Positions 57,107 through 64,000 of a stretch of 64,000 nt of DNA are shown piece by piece. A model generated the notes under the pieces. That model made no database searches. It worked only from the letters and a program-made list of their open reading frames with translations, and was not told where the DNA came from. The position numbers and the translations under genes are program-made. Source of the DNA: Chryseobacterium sp. G0162. GTDB taxonomy: Bacteria; Bacteroidota; Bacteroidia; Flavobacteriales; Weeksellaceae. Where the stretch lies: the NCBI RefSeq assembly GCF_003815715.1, contig NZ_CP033922.1, forward strand, positions 1 to 64,000, given 5' to 3'. Each line of letters opens with the position of its first letter. The stretch's first letter is position 1.

Positions 57107-58069
57107 ATGAAAACAATTAATAATCTTTGGGAAATACTTAAAGGTACCTATAAGGACTGGAGTGCACGGGATCTGGGAACCGAGGCTGCCAGCTTAGCCT
57201 ATAGCGCAATTTTTTCGATTCCTGGACTCTTAATTATAGTTATATGGCTCACGGGTATATTCTTTGGTGAAGAAGCGGTACGGGGAGAAATCACTAAACT
57301 CATCGGGAGCATGATGGGGAAAGATGTTGGTAAGAGTCTTGAAGAAATGGTCGTAGCCGGCATGGTGGATAAAAAGAACATCGTTATGAAAATCATTGGA
57401 ATCGTTACGCTTGTTTTTGGGGCAACTTCACTTTTCTTCCAATTTCAAAAGTCCCTAAATAAGCTGTGGGATATCGTGGCAACTCCTAAAAAGGCTTGGG
57501 AAAAATATCTTCTCGACCGTGCGAATTCTCTGGGGATGATTATTGTCATTGCATTTCTTATGCTCATTACCTTGCTGCTGAGTTCTTTCATCGGTCTTGC
57601 TAACGATTGGGTTATCCACCGTTTCGGGTTAGAAACCCTGGTTTTGGTGAATATTATTAATATTGTTGTAGGCTTTCTGGTTACACTATTTCTTTTCGCA
57701 GCCATGTTCAAAATTCTGCCGGATGTTGAGTTACAATGGAAATCCGTGTGGGTTGGAGCTGCAGTAACTGCTGCACTGTTTACACTTGGAAAGTATATCC
57801 TCACTTTTTATTTTGAAACGTTCAATCCAAGTTCTGCATTTGGTACTGCCGGGACTGTTATTTTACTGCTGTTGTGGATTAATTACACCTGCCAGATTAT
57901 TTTCTTTGGTGCAGAATTCACTAAGGTCTACGCTAAAAAAATGGGGCATCAACTTAAACCTTCAAAACATGCAAAATGGAGCCCGCAAATAGTATCTAAA
58001 GAAGATTCGAAAAACATAGTAACTGCTGAAAAAGCTCCCGATAAAACGGTGAAAGATTCGACGATTTAG
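57107..58069 (+). CDS. YihY/BrkB-family membrane protein
   Basis: A 320-residue inner-membrane protein with six helices. Family landmarks are DLGTEAASLAYSAIFSIPGLLII near the start, FQKSLNKLWDI, SLGMIIVIAFLMLITLLLSS, and GTAGTVILLLLWINYTCQIIFFGAEFTKVYA near the end. A hydrophilic tail of about 40 residues follows. It was once called ribonuclease BN, but the family is now regarded as transport- or envelope-related with no firm function. Confidence 0.9.
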   Translation: MKTINNLWEILKGTYKDWSARDLGTEAASLAYSAIFSIPGLLIIVIWLTGIFFGEEAVRGEITKLIGSMMGKDVGKSLEEMVVAGMVDKKNIVMKIIGIVTLVFGATSLFFQFQKSLNKLWDIVATPKKAWEKYLLDRANSLGMIIVIAFLMLITLLLSSFIGLANDWVIHRFGLETLVLVNIINIVVGFLVTLFLFAAMFKILPDVELQWKSVWVGAAVTAALFTLGKYILTFYFETFNPSSAFGTAGTVILLLLWINYTCQIIFFGAEFTKVYAKKMGHQLKPSKHAKWSPQIVSKEDSKNIVTAEKAPDKTVKDSTI

Positions 58070-58475
58070 TTTCGAAAACTTAAAGTAAAAACCATAAATT
58101 ATTTTCGCTTTTTTTTAAAGTTAACGTTTAGCGTCATATTTCTCTGACGAGATACTTTGCCCCGCAAACAGAGAAAACTGTCAAAACAAAATCTAAAACT
58201 TGGAGGTTATGATATTTTGAAGGTCCATTTAAAATACAATTTTAAGATAAATTGATGTGGATTGAATTTTCTAAGACTACATTCTTTAGAATTGGAGACT
58301 GTCTTGCAAAGTGTGTAAGCTAAAAGTCAGGTCTGGATTTTATACTTATTACAATGTTGATCTGTCGTTAGTCTCTTTACTGTTTAGGATAAGGGTCAGT
58401 TTCAACTGGCTTAGAAATTTTCGTAAAATCTCTTCTGTGTAATATAACTTTACAGAAAGAGGGTTAAGTTTATTT
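58070..58475. other. Intergenic stretch between convergent genes
   Basis: About 400 bp between the YihY gene and the end of the CinA pseudogene. I see no gene or strong terminator. Confidence 0.4.
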
Positions 58476-58889
58476 TTATAAATTATTGAACTCTATTTTA
58501 TCTGAAAAGACAATCTGTCTTTTATACAGAATCGAGTAATATACATAAATTTCAAATACCGAATGCCTTTCCGGTGTACAGTATCCGGATGTAGCAATAC
58601 TCCAATCACTTTCAAACATTGTGGATGCATAGAGTCATAACTTGTCAGCAAAAAGGCTGGATACACAATTAGAATTTTTGATCTCAGAAGTCTCTACCTT
58701 CAATAGCTTCACTATTTTATCAGGACTATGTACCGTGATACCGCCTTTATAAAATAATTTTGAATTAGTCATTTCCGAAAATGCAAGCTGCATCGCACCA
58801 GCGGTAACACTTTCTGCAAGAGAAATGGTTTGATCACAACTCATAAATTCTTCATTGATTTGTTCCAAAAGGATCTTGTTAAATTCCAT
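58476..58889 (-). pseudogene. CinA C-terminal domain (PncC-like) protein, interrupted by TGA
   Basis: The frame from 58889 gives TISLAESVTAGAMQLAFSEM, FYKGGITVHSPDKIVKLLKV and NSNCVSSLFADKL, then TGA at 58635-58637. The same frame then continues FESDWSIATSGYCTPERHSVFEIYVYYSI to a stop at 58476. The pieces form a normal CinA C-terminal domain of about 137 codons, which deamidates nicotinamide mononucleotide. Motif loss is also visible (AESVTAG where AESxTGG is usual, GYCTP for GYATP), so drift beyond the stop codon supports true decay. Confidence 0.85.
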
Positions 58890-59025
58890 GACACTTTTAT
58901 AATATAAATTTTACTTTATAATATAAATTTTACGTAATTAAAATTGATCTGCATTTCATTAATTTATTAACGAACTTAGGGTAATGTTTATTCTTTAAAT
59001 GAAGACGCTGCTCTATATTATTGAA

Positions 59026-59060
59026 AACAAGCCATACAGCTGATAGTGTATGGCTTGTTT
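59026..59060 (-). terminator. Intrinsic terminator after the DUF892 gene
   Basis: AACAAGCCATACA pairs with TGTATGGCTTGTT around GCTGATAG, 14 bp downstream of the stop codon at 59074, with T residues on the minus strand. Confidence 0.85.
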
Positions 59061-59073
59061 AAATTTTATATGT

Positions 59074-59661
59074 TTAATCTTCTTGCTGAGCATCAAAATT
59101 AATGTTAGTTTCTGCAATTTCCGTAAGGTTGTAATCTGTATCTTCTTCCTCCTGCAGTGTTTTTTCTAACAGCTCAGCAGCCTTATCGTGTCCCATAGTA
59201 ATAGCAAGTTGCGTTAGGCCTCCATAGCTTGCAATCTCATAATGTTCTACCTTCTGCGCCGCGATTATCAGAGCTGCATCTCTTGTCATCGTGCCTTCTT
59301 CCGTAGATTTAATGATTTCTTCGCCTTCCTTAATCAATCCATCCATTGCTTCACATTTTTTCTGCTCCGGATTCTCATTAATGAGTTTAAAAACTTTCTC
59401 CAAGCGGCTTATATGCTTTTTAGTCTGTAACTGATGATCCTCAAAAGCATCTTTAAGCTCTTCTGTTGTTGCTGCGTCATGCATAGTCTGCAATGCATCT
59501 ACTAATTTATGCTCAGCGTAATAAATGTCTTTTAATGCATCTACAAAAAATTTATGCAGCGGAGCATTTTTCATCTCACTTTCTTTTACTGTAGCATTGT
59601 CTACTGCCATTTTTTTATCAGCAGTGCCGGTTGTCGTGTTTCCTGTTGTTTTAGTTGCCAT
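59074..59661 (-). CDS. DUF892 (YciE/YciF-type) ferritin-like protein
   Basis: A 195-residue protein with a flexible Thr/Lys-rich N-terminus (about 35 residues) and a DUF892 helical bundle: FVDALKDIYYAEHKLVDALQ, DHQLQTKKHISRLEKVF, AAQKVEHYEIASYGGL, LEKTLQEEEDTDYNLTEIAE. The repeated Glu/His positions (E, ExxH, EHYE, EE) match the di-iron ferritin-like site. Members are induced by osmotic or general stress. Monocistronic with its own terminator; next to another stress-type gene. Confidence 0.92.
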   Translation of the reverse strand: MATKTTGNTTTGTADKKMAVDNATVKESEMKNAPLHKFFVDALKDIYYAEHKLVDALQTMHDAATTEELKDAFEDHQLQTKKHISRLEKVFKLINENPEQKKCEAMDGLIKEGEEIIKSTEEGTMTRDAALIIAAQKVEHYEIASYGGLTQLAITMGHDKAAELLEKTLQEEEDTDYNLTEIAETNINFDAQQED

Positions 59662-59687
59662 AAGATAATGGGATTTAAAGGGTTAAA

Positions 59688-59716
59688 AGGCTGCCCCTTT
59701 TTCAAAGAGACAGCCT
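59688..59716 (-). terminator. Hairpin after the KGG-tail gene
   Basis: AGGCTG-C-C-C-CTTT pairs with AAAG-A-G-A-CAGCCT around TTC (59688-59716), just 8 bp after the stop codon at 59725, with TTTT on the minus strand. Internal mismatches lower the strength. Confidence 0.65.
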
Positions 59717-59724
59717 AAAAAGAA

Positions 59725-60492
59725 TTATGAATTACGTCTGCCTCCGAATCCTGATCTGCCGGATCCTGAAGATCTTCCACCGCCATGAGAAGCCTGGCCT
59801 CCCATTCTGGCTATTCTTGTACGTTCAGATTTACTCATTGAAGCAAAACCTCTTTTTGATGTTCCGCCTCCTGAATTTGAACCTCTGTTATTACCTCCTG
59901 AACCGGAGTTAGGATTAGAGCCACGGCCGCTTCCTGAACCGGAGCTTGAGCTACGCCCTCTTCCTGAGCCACTATTTCCACCCGATCTTGAATTGGAGTT
60001 TCTTGAGCTTCCTCCACTATTTGATCCTGATCTTACTGATCCTGAATTTGATCTTGATCCTGAGCCAGATCCTGAAGATCTTCCGCTTCCTCCTGACCTA
60101 GATCCGGAGCCAGAACGGGATCCTCCACGAGAGCTGCTTCCAGAACTTCCTCTTCCACCAGAAGTAAACCTTCCCTGACTATCCCTGTTTTGACTACCAC
60201 CTCTATTTCCTCTGCTTCCGCCTCTTGAACCTCTGCCTCTATTATCGTCGTCATCATCATAGTCATAGTCGTCGTCATCATAGTCATCGTCATCATAATC
60301 CTCATCATCATACCCTCCTTCCTCATCGAAATAGTCTTCAAAATCTGAGAAATCATCATCGTACTCCTCATCTTCACTTCCGTCGTTATAACCATGCTCA
60401 TAACCTAATTGGTACGCTTCTTCAAGCATTGACTGGTCATCATCTGATGAATTTCTGCCTGAACTTCTGTTGTTTGAATTTCTAGTGTTCAT
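59725..60492 (-). CDS. Low-complexity acidic/Gly-Ser-Arg-rich protein with KGG-type tail
   Basis: A 255-residue protein of three parts. A helix (MLEEAYQLGYEHGYNDGS) leads into an acidic Asp/Tyr-rich block (about 35-82). A long Ser/Gly/Arg-rich disordered block follows (about 84-215). The C-terminal FASMSKSERTRIARMGGQASH resembles the KGG stress-protein motif. There is no signal peptide. Charge polarity (acidic then basic) suggests a nucleic-acid or condensate-forming protein; that is inference. The codon bias of the block also creates long false frames on other strands, which I reject. Confidence 0.8.
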   Translation of the reverse strand: MNTRNSNNRSSGRNSSDDDQSMLEEAYQLGYEHGYNDGSEDEEYDDDFSDFEDYFDEEGGYDDEDYDDDDYDDDDYDYDDDDDNRGRGSRGGSRGNRGGSQNRDSQGRFTSGGRGSSGSSSRGGSRSGSGSRSGGSGRSSGSGSGSRSNSGSVRSGSNSGGSSRNSNSRSGGNSGSGRGRSSSSGSGSGRGSNPNSGSGGNNRGSNSGGGTSKRGFASMSKSERTRIARMGGQASHGGGRSSGSGRSGFGGRRNS

Positions 60493-60680
60493 AAATTTTA
60501 CTTTTTGGAATTAATATTTAGTGATGTACCGCAGTCCTTGACTAGTATCAGACTACAGTCGGTTTATTTTTAATGTTTAGATAATACAATACCCGCACAC
60601 AGTAGAAACAGTGTGAAACATAATTGAATAATACTTTTAGTTATTCTATTATTCTGTAATACGTTAAATTATACGTACCC

Positions 60681-60903
60681 CTATTTAGAGCTCACGCCAG
60701 CTGAATCCTTCATCTTAATAGTGGCAACACTATCATTTAGATTTCTTGATGTAGTATCTGTTGTGTCTGGCCGGGTGGAATTTATATTCATTGAATCTAT
60801 AGCAGATGTATCAACAGTAACTGGTGGTGCTGTTTGTACTTCTTTTTTACAACTGATTGTCAAAAAGCCCTAGAAGAAGAGCTAAAGAGATTATTGCTTT
60901 CAT
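60681..60903 (-). pseudogene. Small lipoprotein, frameshifted in a T run
   Basis: From the ATG at 60903 the sequence reads MKAIISLALLLGLF and then runs to a stop; in the next frame it continues TISCKKEVQTAPPVTVDTSAIDSMNINST. Four instead of five T residues at 60862-60866 (minus strand) would restore a lipoprotein signal (SLALLLGLLTISC) and a Ser/Thr/Asp-rich body of about 73 residues. The mononucleotide run makes either sequencing error or phase variation possible. The body resembles no family I know. Confidence 0.65.
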
Positions 60904-61108
60904 ATAACATATTTTAATTTGGTATATCAAAGCTACAAGCTCAGGAAGGCAAATCCTATGACAATGATCATAATCGATTCATAAATTTTATTAAATTTTA
61001 CTCTTAAGTTATTTATATGATAAGAAAGAATAGAATCCCTCTAACATTTTTTTAGATAGTAATTATTACTTTCTTTAGAAGAATTAATATGATTTCAAAA
61101 TCTATATA

Positions 61109-61732
61109 TCACCAGGATCGAAACTCAACTAACCCATCTGTCAAAATTTTCCATTGAATATTTGAAATTCCCACCATCCCTCCAAGGGCAATAGCTAAAT
61201 TCCTTGCTTTATCTGCGATTTGAGCATCCATATTGGGTGTCTCGTTACGTCCGTAAATACCTGCTTTTATAAAATCTTTCCCTCGTGCTATAATAAAGGT
61301 AGAGCTTGTATCGCCCGTGTAAAAGTGTGCGGTGTGCGTATTTATTTTATCCGGTATCCCCGATGGTTTACACTCAATAATCAGCTGCTCCAAAATTTCA
61401 TTATTGGCAGATAAATTTTCATACATATCTGTTATCGCGACCCAATCAAACCCTCTTGCCTCAAAATTGCCCAGCCCCGGAATATCTATCCTAATGAAAT
61501 CTCCTTTTTCAGGTAGTTTCTTTTTTAAATTCCCATTTTTATCGTGCAGTTTAAAATCCGCACCAACTCCACTAGCATAATAATTCCAGTAATTTACCGA
61601 CAAAAGGCGATCTTTTAAAGTCTTATACAAATCAACTATATCTTCAAAATCTTTAGCTAAACGAATACTTTCCGTATCGTGAAAACTTCCTTTTTCCTGG
61701 AGGGGTACCCCTGTGATCAATTTTGGCTTCAT
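61109..61732 (-). CDS. Hypothetical soluble protein
   Basis: A 207-residue protein without signal peptide or membrane span. Visible features are LAKDFEDIVDLYKTLKDRLLSVNYWNYYASGVGADFKLHDKNG in the first half (two parts) and HTAHFYTGDTSSTFIIARG, RNLAIALGGMVGISNIQW in the second. I recognise it only as a conserved-looking Bacteroidota protein. Its ATG overlaps the stop codon of the DUF6766 pseudogene (ATGA), so the two were one operon. Confidence 0.65.
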   Translation of the reverse strand: MKPKLITGVPLQEKGSFHDTESIRLAKDFEDIVDLYKTLKDRLLSVNYWNYYASGVGADFKLHDKNGNLKKKLPEKGDFIRIDIPGLGNFEARGFDWVAITDMYENLSANNEILEQLIIECKPSGIPDKINTHTAHFYTGDTSSTFIIARGKDFIKAGIYGRNETPNMDAQIADKARNLAIALGGMVGISNIQWKILTDGLVEFRSW

Positions 61733-62386
61733 TTCGTTTTTTTTTGTGGCATATCAACTGGCTTTGATTCCGGAGAACCTTTTTCTCTGAGCCAAATTGA
61801 AAGGATAACCAGCGAAGCAACTGCTAAAAACTCACTCTGCCAGTTTTGAAACTACTCAAACCAAAAACGGGCATCATACAAATATTCCTGAATTGGCATC
61901 ACAGGCAGTTCTTTAGCAATCTGCTCACCACTGTATTCTTCATAGCTTCCATAAAAATGACAGGTAAAACTGATAAGAAAAAGAATACCAAAAGAAATTG
62001 ATAGTGAATGTTTATAGAGAATAAGCCATAGACCACCCTGTTTAACCGGCCATGGTGCATTGGAATGAGGTCGAGGTTATTTATCAACATCTTCTTTTTC
62101 ATCCAAAGACTTTGATTCACTTGACCCCCTTCTGTCTGAGAAAAACAGTCAGAACAACATACAGCATCATTTGTAAAAATTCACTTTCCTAGTTTTCAAA
62201 AGTGGCCTGAACAAAATGGCCGCTGTGTAGATATTCTCCGATACTTAAAAGATGCTGTCCTTCTTCAGCCAATTCTTTGTTTTCAGTTTTCCAACCCGTC
62301 ATGACCTGCCCGTACAGGCAGACAAACATCAATATAAAAAGAATAATACTTAAACTGTTTCGGTAAAAGAAATTATGTTTAATCAT
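61729..62386 (-). pseudogene. DUF6766 family membrane protein with three stops and a frameshift
   Basis: One gene of about 218 codons can be reconstructed. First half: SLSIILFILMFVCLYGQVMTGW..HFVQATFEN-stop-ESEFLQMMLYVVLTVFLRQKG. Second half: APWPVKQGGLWLILYKHSLSI..ARFWFE-stop-FQNWQSEFLAVASLVILSIWLREKGSPESKP. Lesions: TAG at 62189-62191 (Trp expected), an extra base in the G run at 62125-62129, TAA at 62077-62079 (Glu expected) and TAG at 61852-61854 (Ser expected). DUF6766 is an internally duplicated membrane protein of unknown function; the two halves show this clearly. Confidence 0.82.
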
Positions 62387-62490
62387 TGATACTTGATTTT
62401 ATTGGATTGATTTTTATTCTCTTAAAATAGGATTTGCATCGGTGAATATTTATTTTTTAACCCAATTGCTTACTGATCTTGCATTAACTA

Positions 62491-62672
62491 TTAAAATTTC
62501 TCTACACGCTTTTCCATAATTTGAAATAATGACCAGGCAACCTTTACTTTTTTATCGCTCTTACGTATGAATGTAATACAATTGGGATCATCAAAAAATT
62601 GACTTGTGAGGCATAATCAAATTGTTTTCTTGCTTCCATTAATTTTGGTAAGGTACCAACTTTACGGATTTC
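62491..62672 (-). pseudogene. Possible decayed small coding remnant
   Basis: Two adjoining frames read like protein: EIRKVGTLPKLMEARKQFDY...QVNF and, in another phase, FFDDPNCITFIRKSDKKVKV, then AWSLFQIMEKRVEKF. A single base change would join them. No family recognised, so it may be chance. Confidence 0.25.
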
Positions 62673-62699
62673 AACATTTATCTATCCGTTGACTATTAA

Positions 62700-63434
62700 T
62701 CAACCGTTCGGATGGAGAACCTGCCCCGTCATCTGTGCTGAAGCATCGGTAGCTAAAAACAGATAACTTGAAGCAATCTCATCCGTATTGGCATTTCTTT
62801 CCAATGGAGGTTTGCTTTGATCGTCTTCTTCTTCACCAAAAGTTTTCTCAGTAAGTGGTGTCGCTACCGGTCCAGGTGCTACTGCATTGACCCGAATCCC
62901 TTTAGGTTTCGCCTGTAATGCCAGCGATCTCGTAAAAGAAACAATTGCCCCTTTTGTAGCTGAATAATCTAATAATTCTTCATGCCCAATATAAGCGACT
63001 GCGGAGGTCGTATTAACAATGGAACTCCCTTTTTTTAAATTGGGAAAAACTTCCTTGGTAAGTAAAATCATTCCAATGATATTGGAATTAAATGTCTTTC
63101 TGATGCTTGCTTCTGTAAGGTCAATAATATTATCTGCAGGAATTTGTGTTCCTGCATTATTTACTAGAATATCAATTTTCCCAAACTCAGCAACTGTTTT
63201 TGAGACGGTTACTTTACAAAAATCTATATCATTGATATCTCCGCCAAAACATATAGCACGCCTGCCTAGAGCTTCAATTTCCAATTTTGTTTTTTCTGCA
63301 TCTTTGTCGTCTTTATAATAGATAAAAGAAATATCCGCACCTTCTTTGGCAAATAATAAGGCAATTGCTTTACCTATTCCGTTGTCTGCTCCTGTAATGA
63401 GCACTGATTTATTCTGCAATTGCAACCTCTCCAT
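62700..63434 (-). CDS. SDR family oxidoreductase, six residues short
   Basis: A 244-residue classical SDR: TGADNGIGKAIA cofactor motif, GGDIND, NNAGTQ, catalytic Ser in NTTSAVAYIG, YSATKGA (Tyr, Lys) and APGPVATPL. It ends VLHPNG at TGA 62700-62702. Reading on gives LIVNG and TAG at 62682-62684, so the usual end HPNGG[LT]IVNG has probably lost its last six codons through GGA to TGA. The active site is untouched, so activity may remain. It is 11 bp downstream of the next SDR gene. Confidence 0.88.
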   Translation of the reverse strand: MERLQLQNKSVLITGADNGIGKAIALLFAKEGADISFIYYKDDKDAEKTKLEIEALGRRAICFGGDINDIDFCKVTVSKTVAEFGKIDILVNNAGTQIPADNIIDLTEASIRKTFNSNIIGMILLTKEVFPNLKKGSSIVNTTSAVAYIGHEELLDYSATKGAIVSFTRSLALQAKPKGIRVNAVAPGPVATPLTEKTFGEEEDDQSKPPLERNANTDEIASSYLFLATDASAQMTGQVLHPNG

Positions 63435-63445
63435 ACTATTAAAAT

Positions 63446-64000
63446 TTATACATCTTGTGGTTCCTGCATTTTTCTCATACGATATGCTGCCATGCTATCG
63501 CTTGCCAGATTAGACATGGCTACCGTTAATTTATTTTTCAACCCCGAGATTATTTTATCCTCTCCATTCATCAGAGCATCATAGCCATCCTTAGCCACTT
63601 CTTCCGGAGTGCTGAAACTCTCTTTATCTTCCATAATCTTACTTCTGTTCATCTGTGCTTTGTTGAAAAAATCCGTATCGGTCGGTCCTGGAAGAAGTGC
63701 AGTAACCGTAATTCCGGTATCTTTTAATTCTTCACGAATCGCCTCAGACCATGATAAGATAAAAGCTTTACTTCCGTGATAAACTGATTGCCATGGACCG
63801 GGTGCTTTACTTGCGATTGAAGCCAGATTTAGTATTTTTCCTGATCCTTTACCGATACGATCCTTTAGGAAAAGTTTGGTTAAAATCAGAACTGCATTTA
63901 TATTGAGCCTGACAATATCCAATTCCCGATGTATATCTGTATCTTCAAATTTTCCATAGAAGCCCTGTCCTGCGTCATTCACCAATATTTCCGGACTAAT
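63446..64000 (-). CDS. SDR family oxidoreductase, N-terminal part beyond right edge
   Basis: The frame is open to the right edge; the visible 185 residues start ISPEILVNDAGQGFYGKF (NNAG-type motif with Asp in the second position). They include the catalytic Ser in NLASIASKAPG and YHGSKAF (Tyr, Lys), then TALLPGPTDTDFF. The cofactor glycine motif lies outside the window. Lengthwise it fits the DltE/YqjQ-like short SDR group. It sits 11 bp upstream of the SDR at 62700 and is probably co-transcribed. Confidence 0.88.
   Translation of the reverse strand: MSPEILVNDAGQGFYGKFEDTDIHRELDIVRLNINAVLILTKLFLKDRIGKGSGKILNLASIASKAPGPWQSVYHGSKAFILSWSEAIREELKDTGITVTALLPGPTDTDFFNKAQMNRSKIMEDKESFSTPEEVAKDGYDALMNGEDKIISGLKNKLTVAMSNLASDSMAAYRMRKMQEPQDV

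Noticed and set aside
59835-60485. Several long alternative frames across the low-complexity gene (His-rich, Met/Thr-rich, Pro-rich)
   Set aside because: They are by-products of repeated GAT/GGA/TCC codons of the real minus-strand gene.
61729-62386. Two tandem copies of a DUF6766-like gene
   Set aside because: Reading through the stops shows both halves belong to one internally duplicated protein, the normal form of the family.

Overview
The window is a 64 kb AT-rich chromosomal segment of a Flavobacteriia-type Bacteroidota, most like Chryseobacterium or a close relative. The evidence is TonB-dependent receptors with flavobacterial signal peptides, a PF14905-type outer-membrane barrel, TAnnTTTG promoter boxes, a zeaxanthin-type carotenoid operon built on a CrtYcd-like cyclase, and Bacteroidota conjugative-element genes (topB, DUF3945/DUF4099). 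The genus is inferred from gene content only. I recognised no rRNA, tRNA, CRISPR array or intact insertion sequence.

Layout. 0-2 kb: the start of gcvH at the left edge, a Crp/Fnr regulator and a DUF1275 membrane protein. 2-9 kb: a sugar-uptake locus (TonB receptor, glucosidase-like enzyme, P-loop kinase, SLC45-like MFS carrier) divergent from a LacI regulator, with two LacI-type operator cores between them. 9-14 kb: signalling genes, including a histidine kinase with a complete LOV blue-light signature, two single-domain response regulators and a triple-PAS kinase. 15-19 kb: two paralogous exported proteins of an unrecognised repeat family (one interrupted by TGA), followed by an OmpR-type response regulator and its kinase. 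19-22 kb: an MFS carrier and an ArsB-like permease, then a 68-residue ArsR-like fragment on the other strand. 23-30 kb: an ABC exporter, a PF14905 barrel receptor and a divergent LytS/LytTR pair. 29.7-31 kb: an MBL-fold hydrolase and a frameshifted Crp-family gene.

31.4-38 kb and 46.7-47.1 kb carry mobile-element debris: decayed copies of dnaE2 and of an SDR gene (intact relatives at 50.8-54.9 kb), an intact topB with a DUF4099/DUF3945 gene split by one stop codon and an HTH protein, and a second, badly decayed topB piece. 38-46.5 kb: a CDF metal transporter, a MarR-like regulator, a small stress-type protein and the carotenoid operon (marR-crtI-crtB-SRPBCC-crtZ-crtYcd-lipocalin, then broken GTP cyclohydrolase II and SDR remnants). 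47-55 kb: DUF4385, AlkB, and a LexA-like S24 repressor divergent from a dinB-dnaE2 mutagenesis pair, then an SDR. 55-64 kb: general-stress genes (DUF2383, YihY, DUF892, a KGG-tail low-complexity protein) mixed with broken genes (NDH-2, CinA, a lipoprotein, DUF6766), ending in two SDR genes.

The main theme is gene decay. At least nine loci need only one or a few base changes to be restored: in-frame stops at 15589, 36750, 58635 and 62700 and three in the DUF6766 gene, and single-base frameshifts near 30803, 40898, 55261, 60864 and 62127. This could be real regional decay around mobile DNA or sequencing error. Read-level checking would separate the two. The most novel-looking intact biology is the FPPHL-repeat exported proteins with their own two-component system, the LOV kinase, and the shared promoter/operator of the twin MarR-like regulators.
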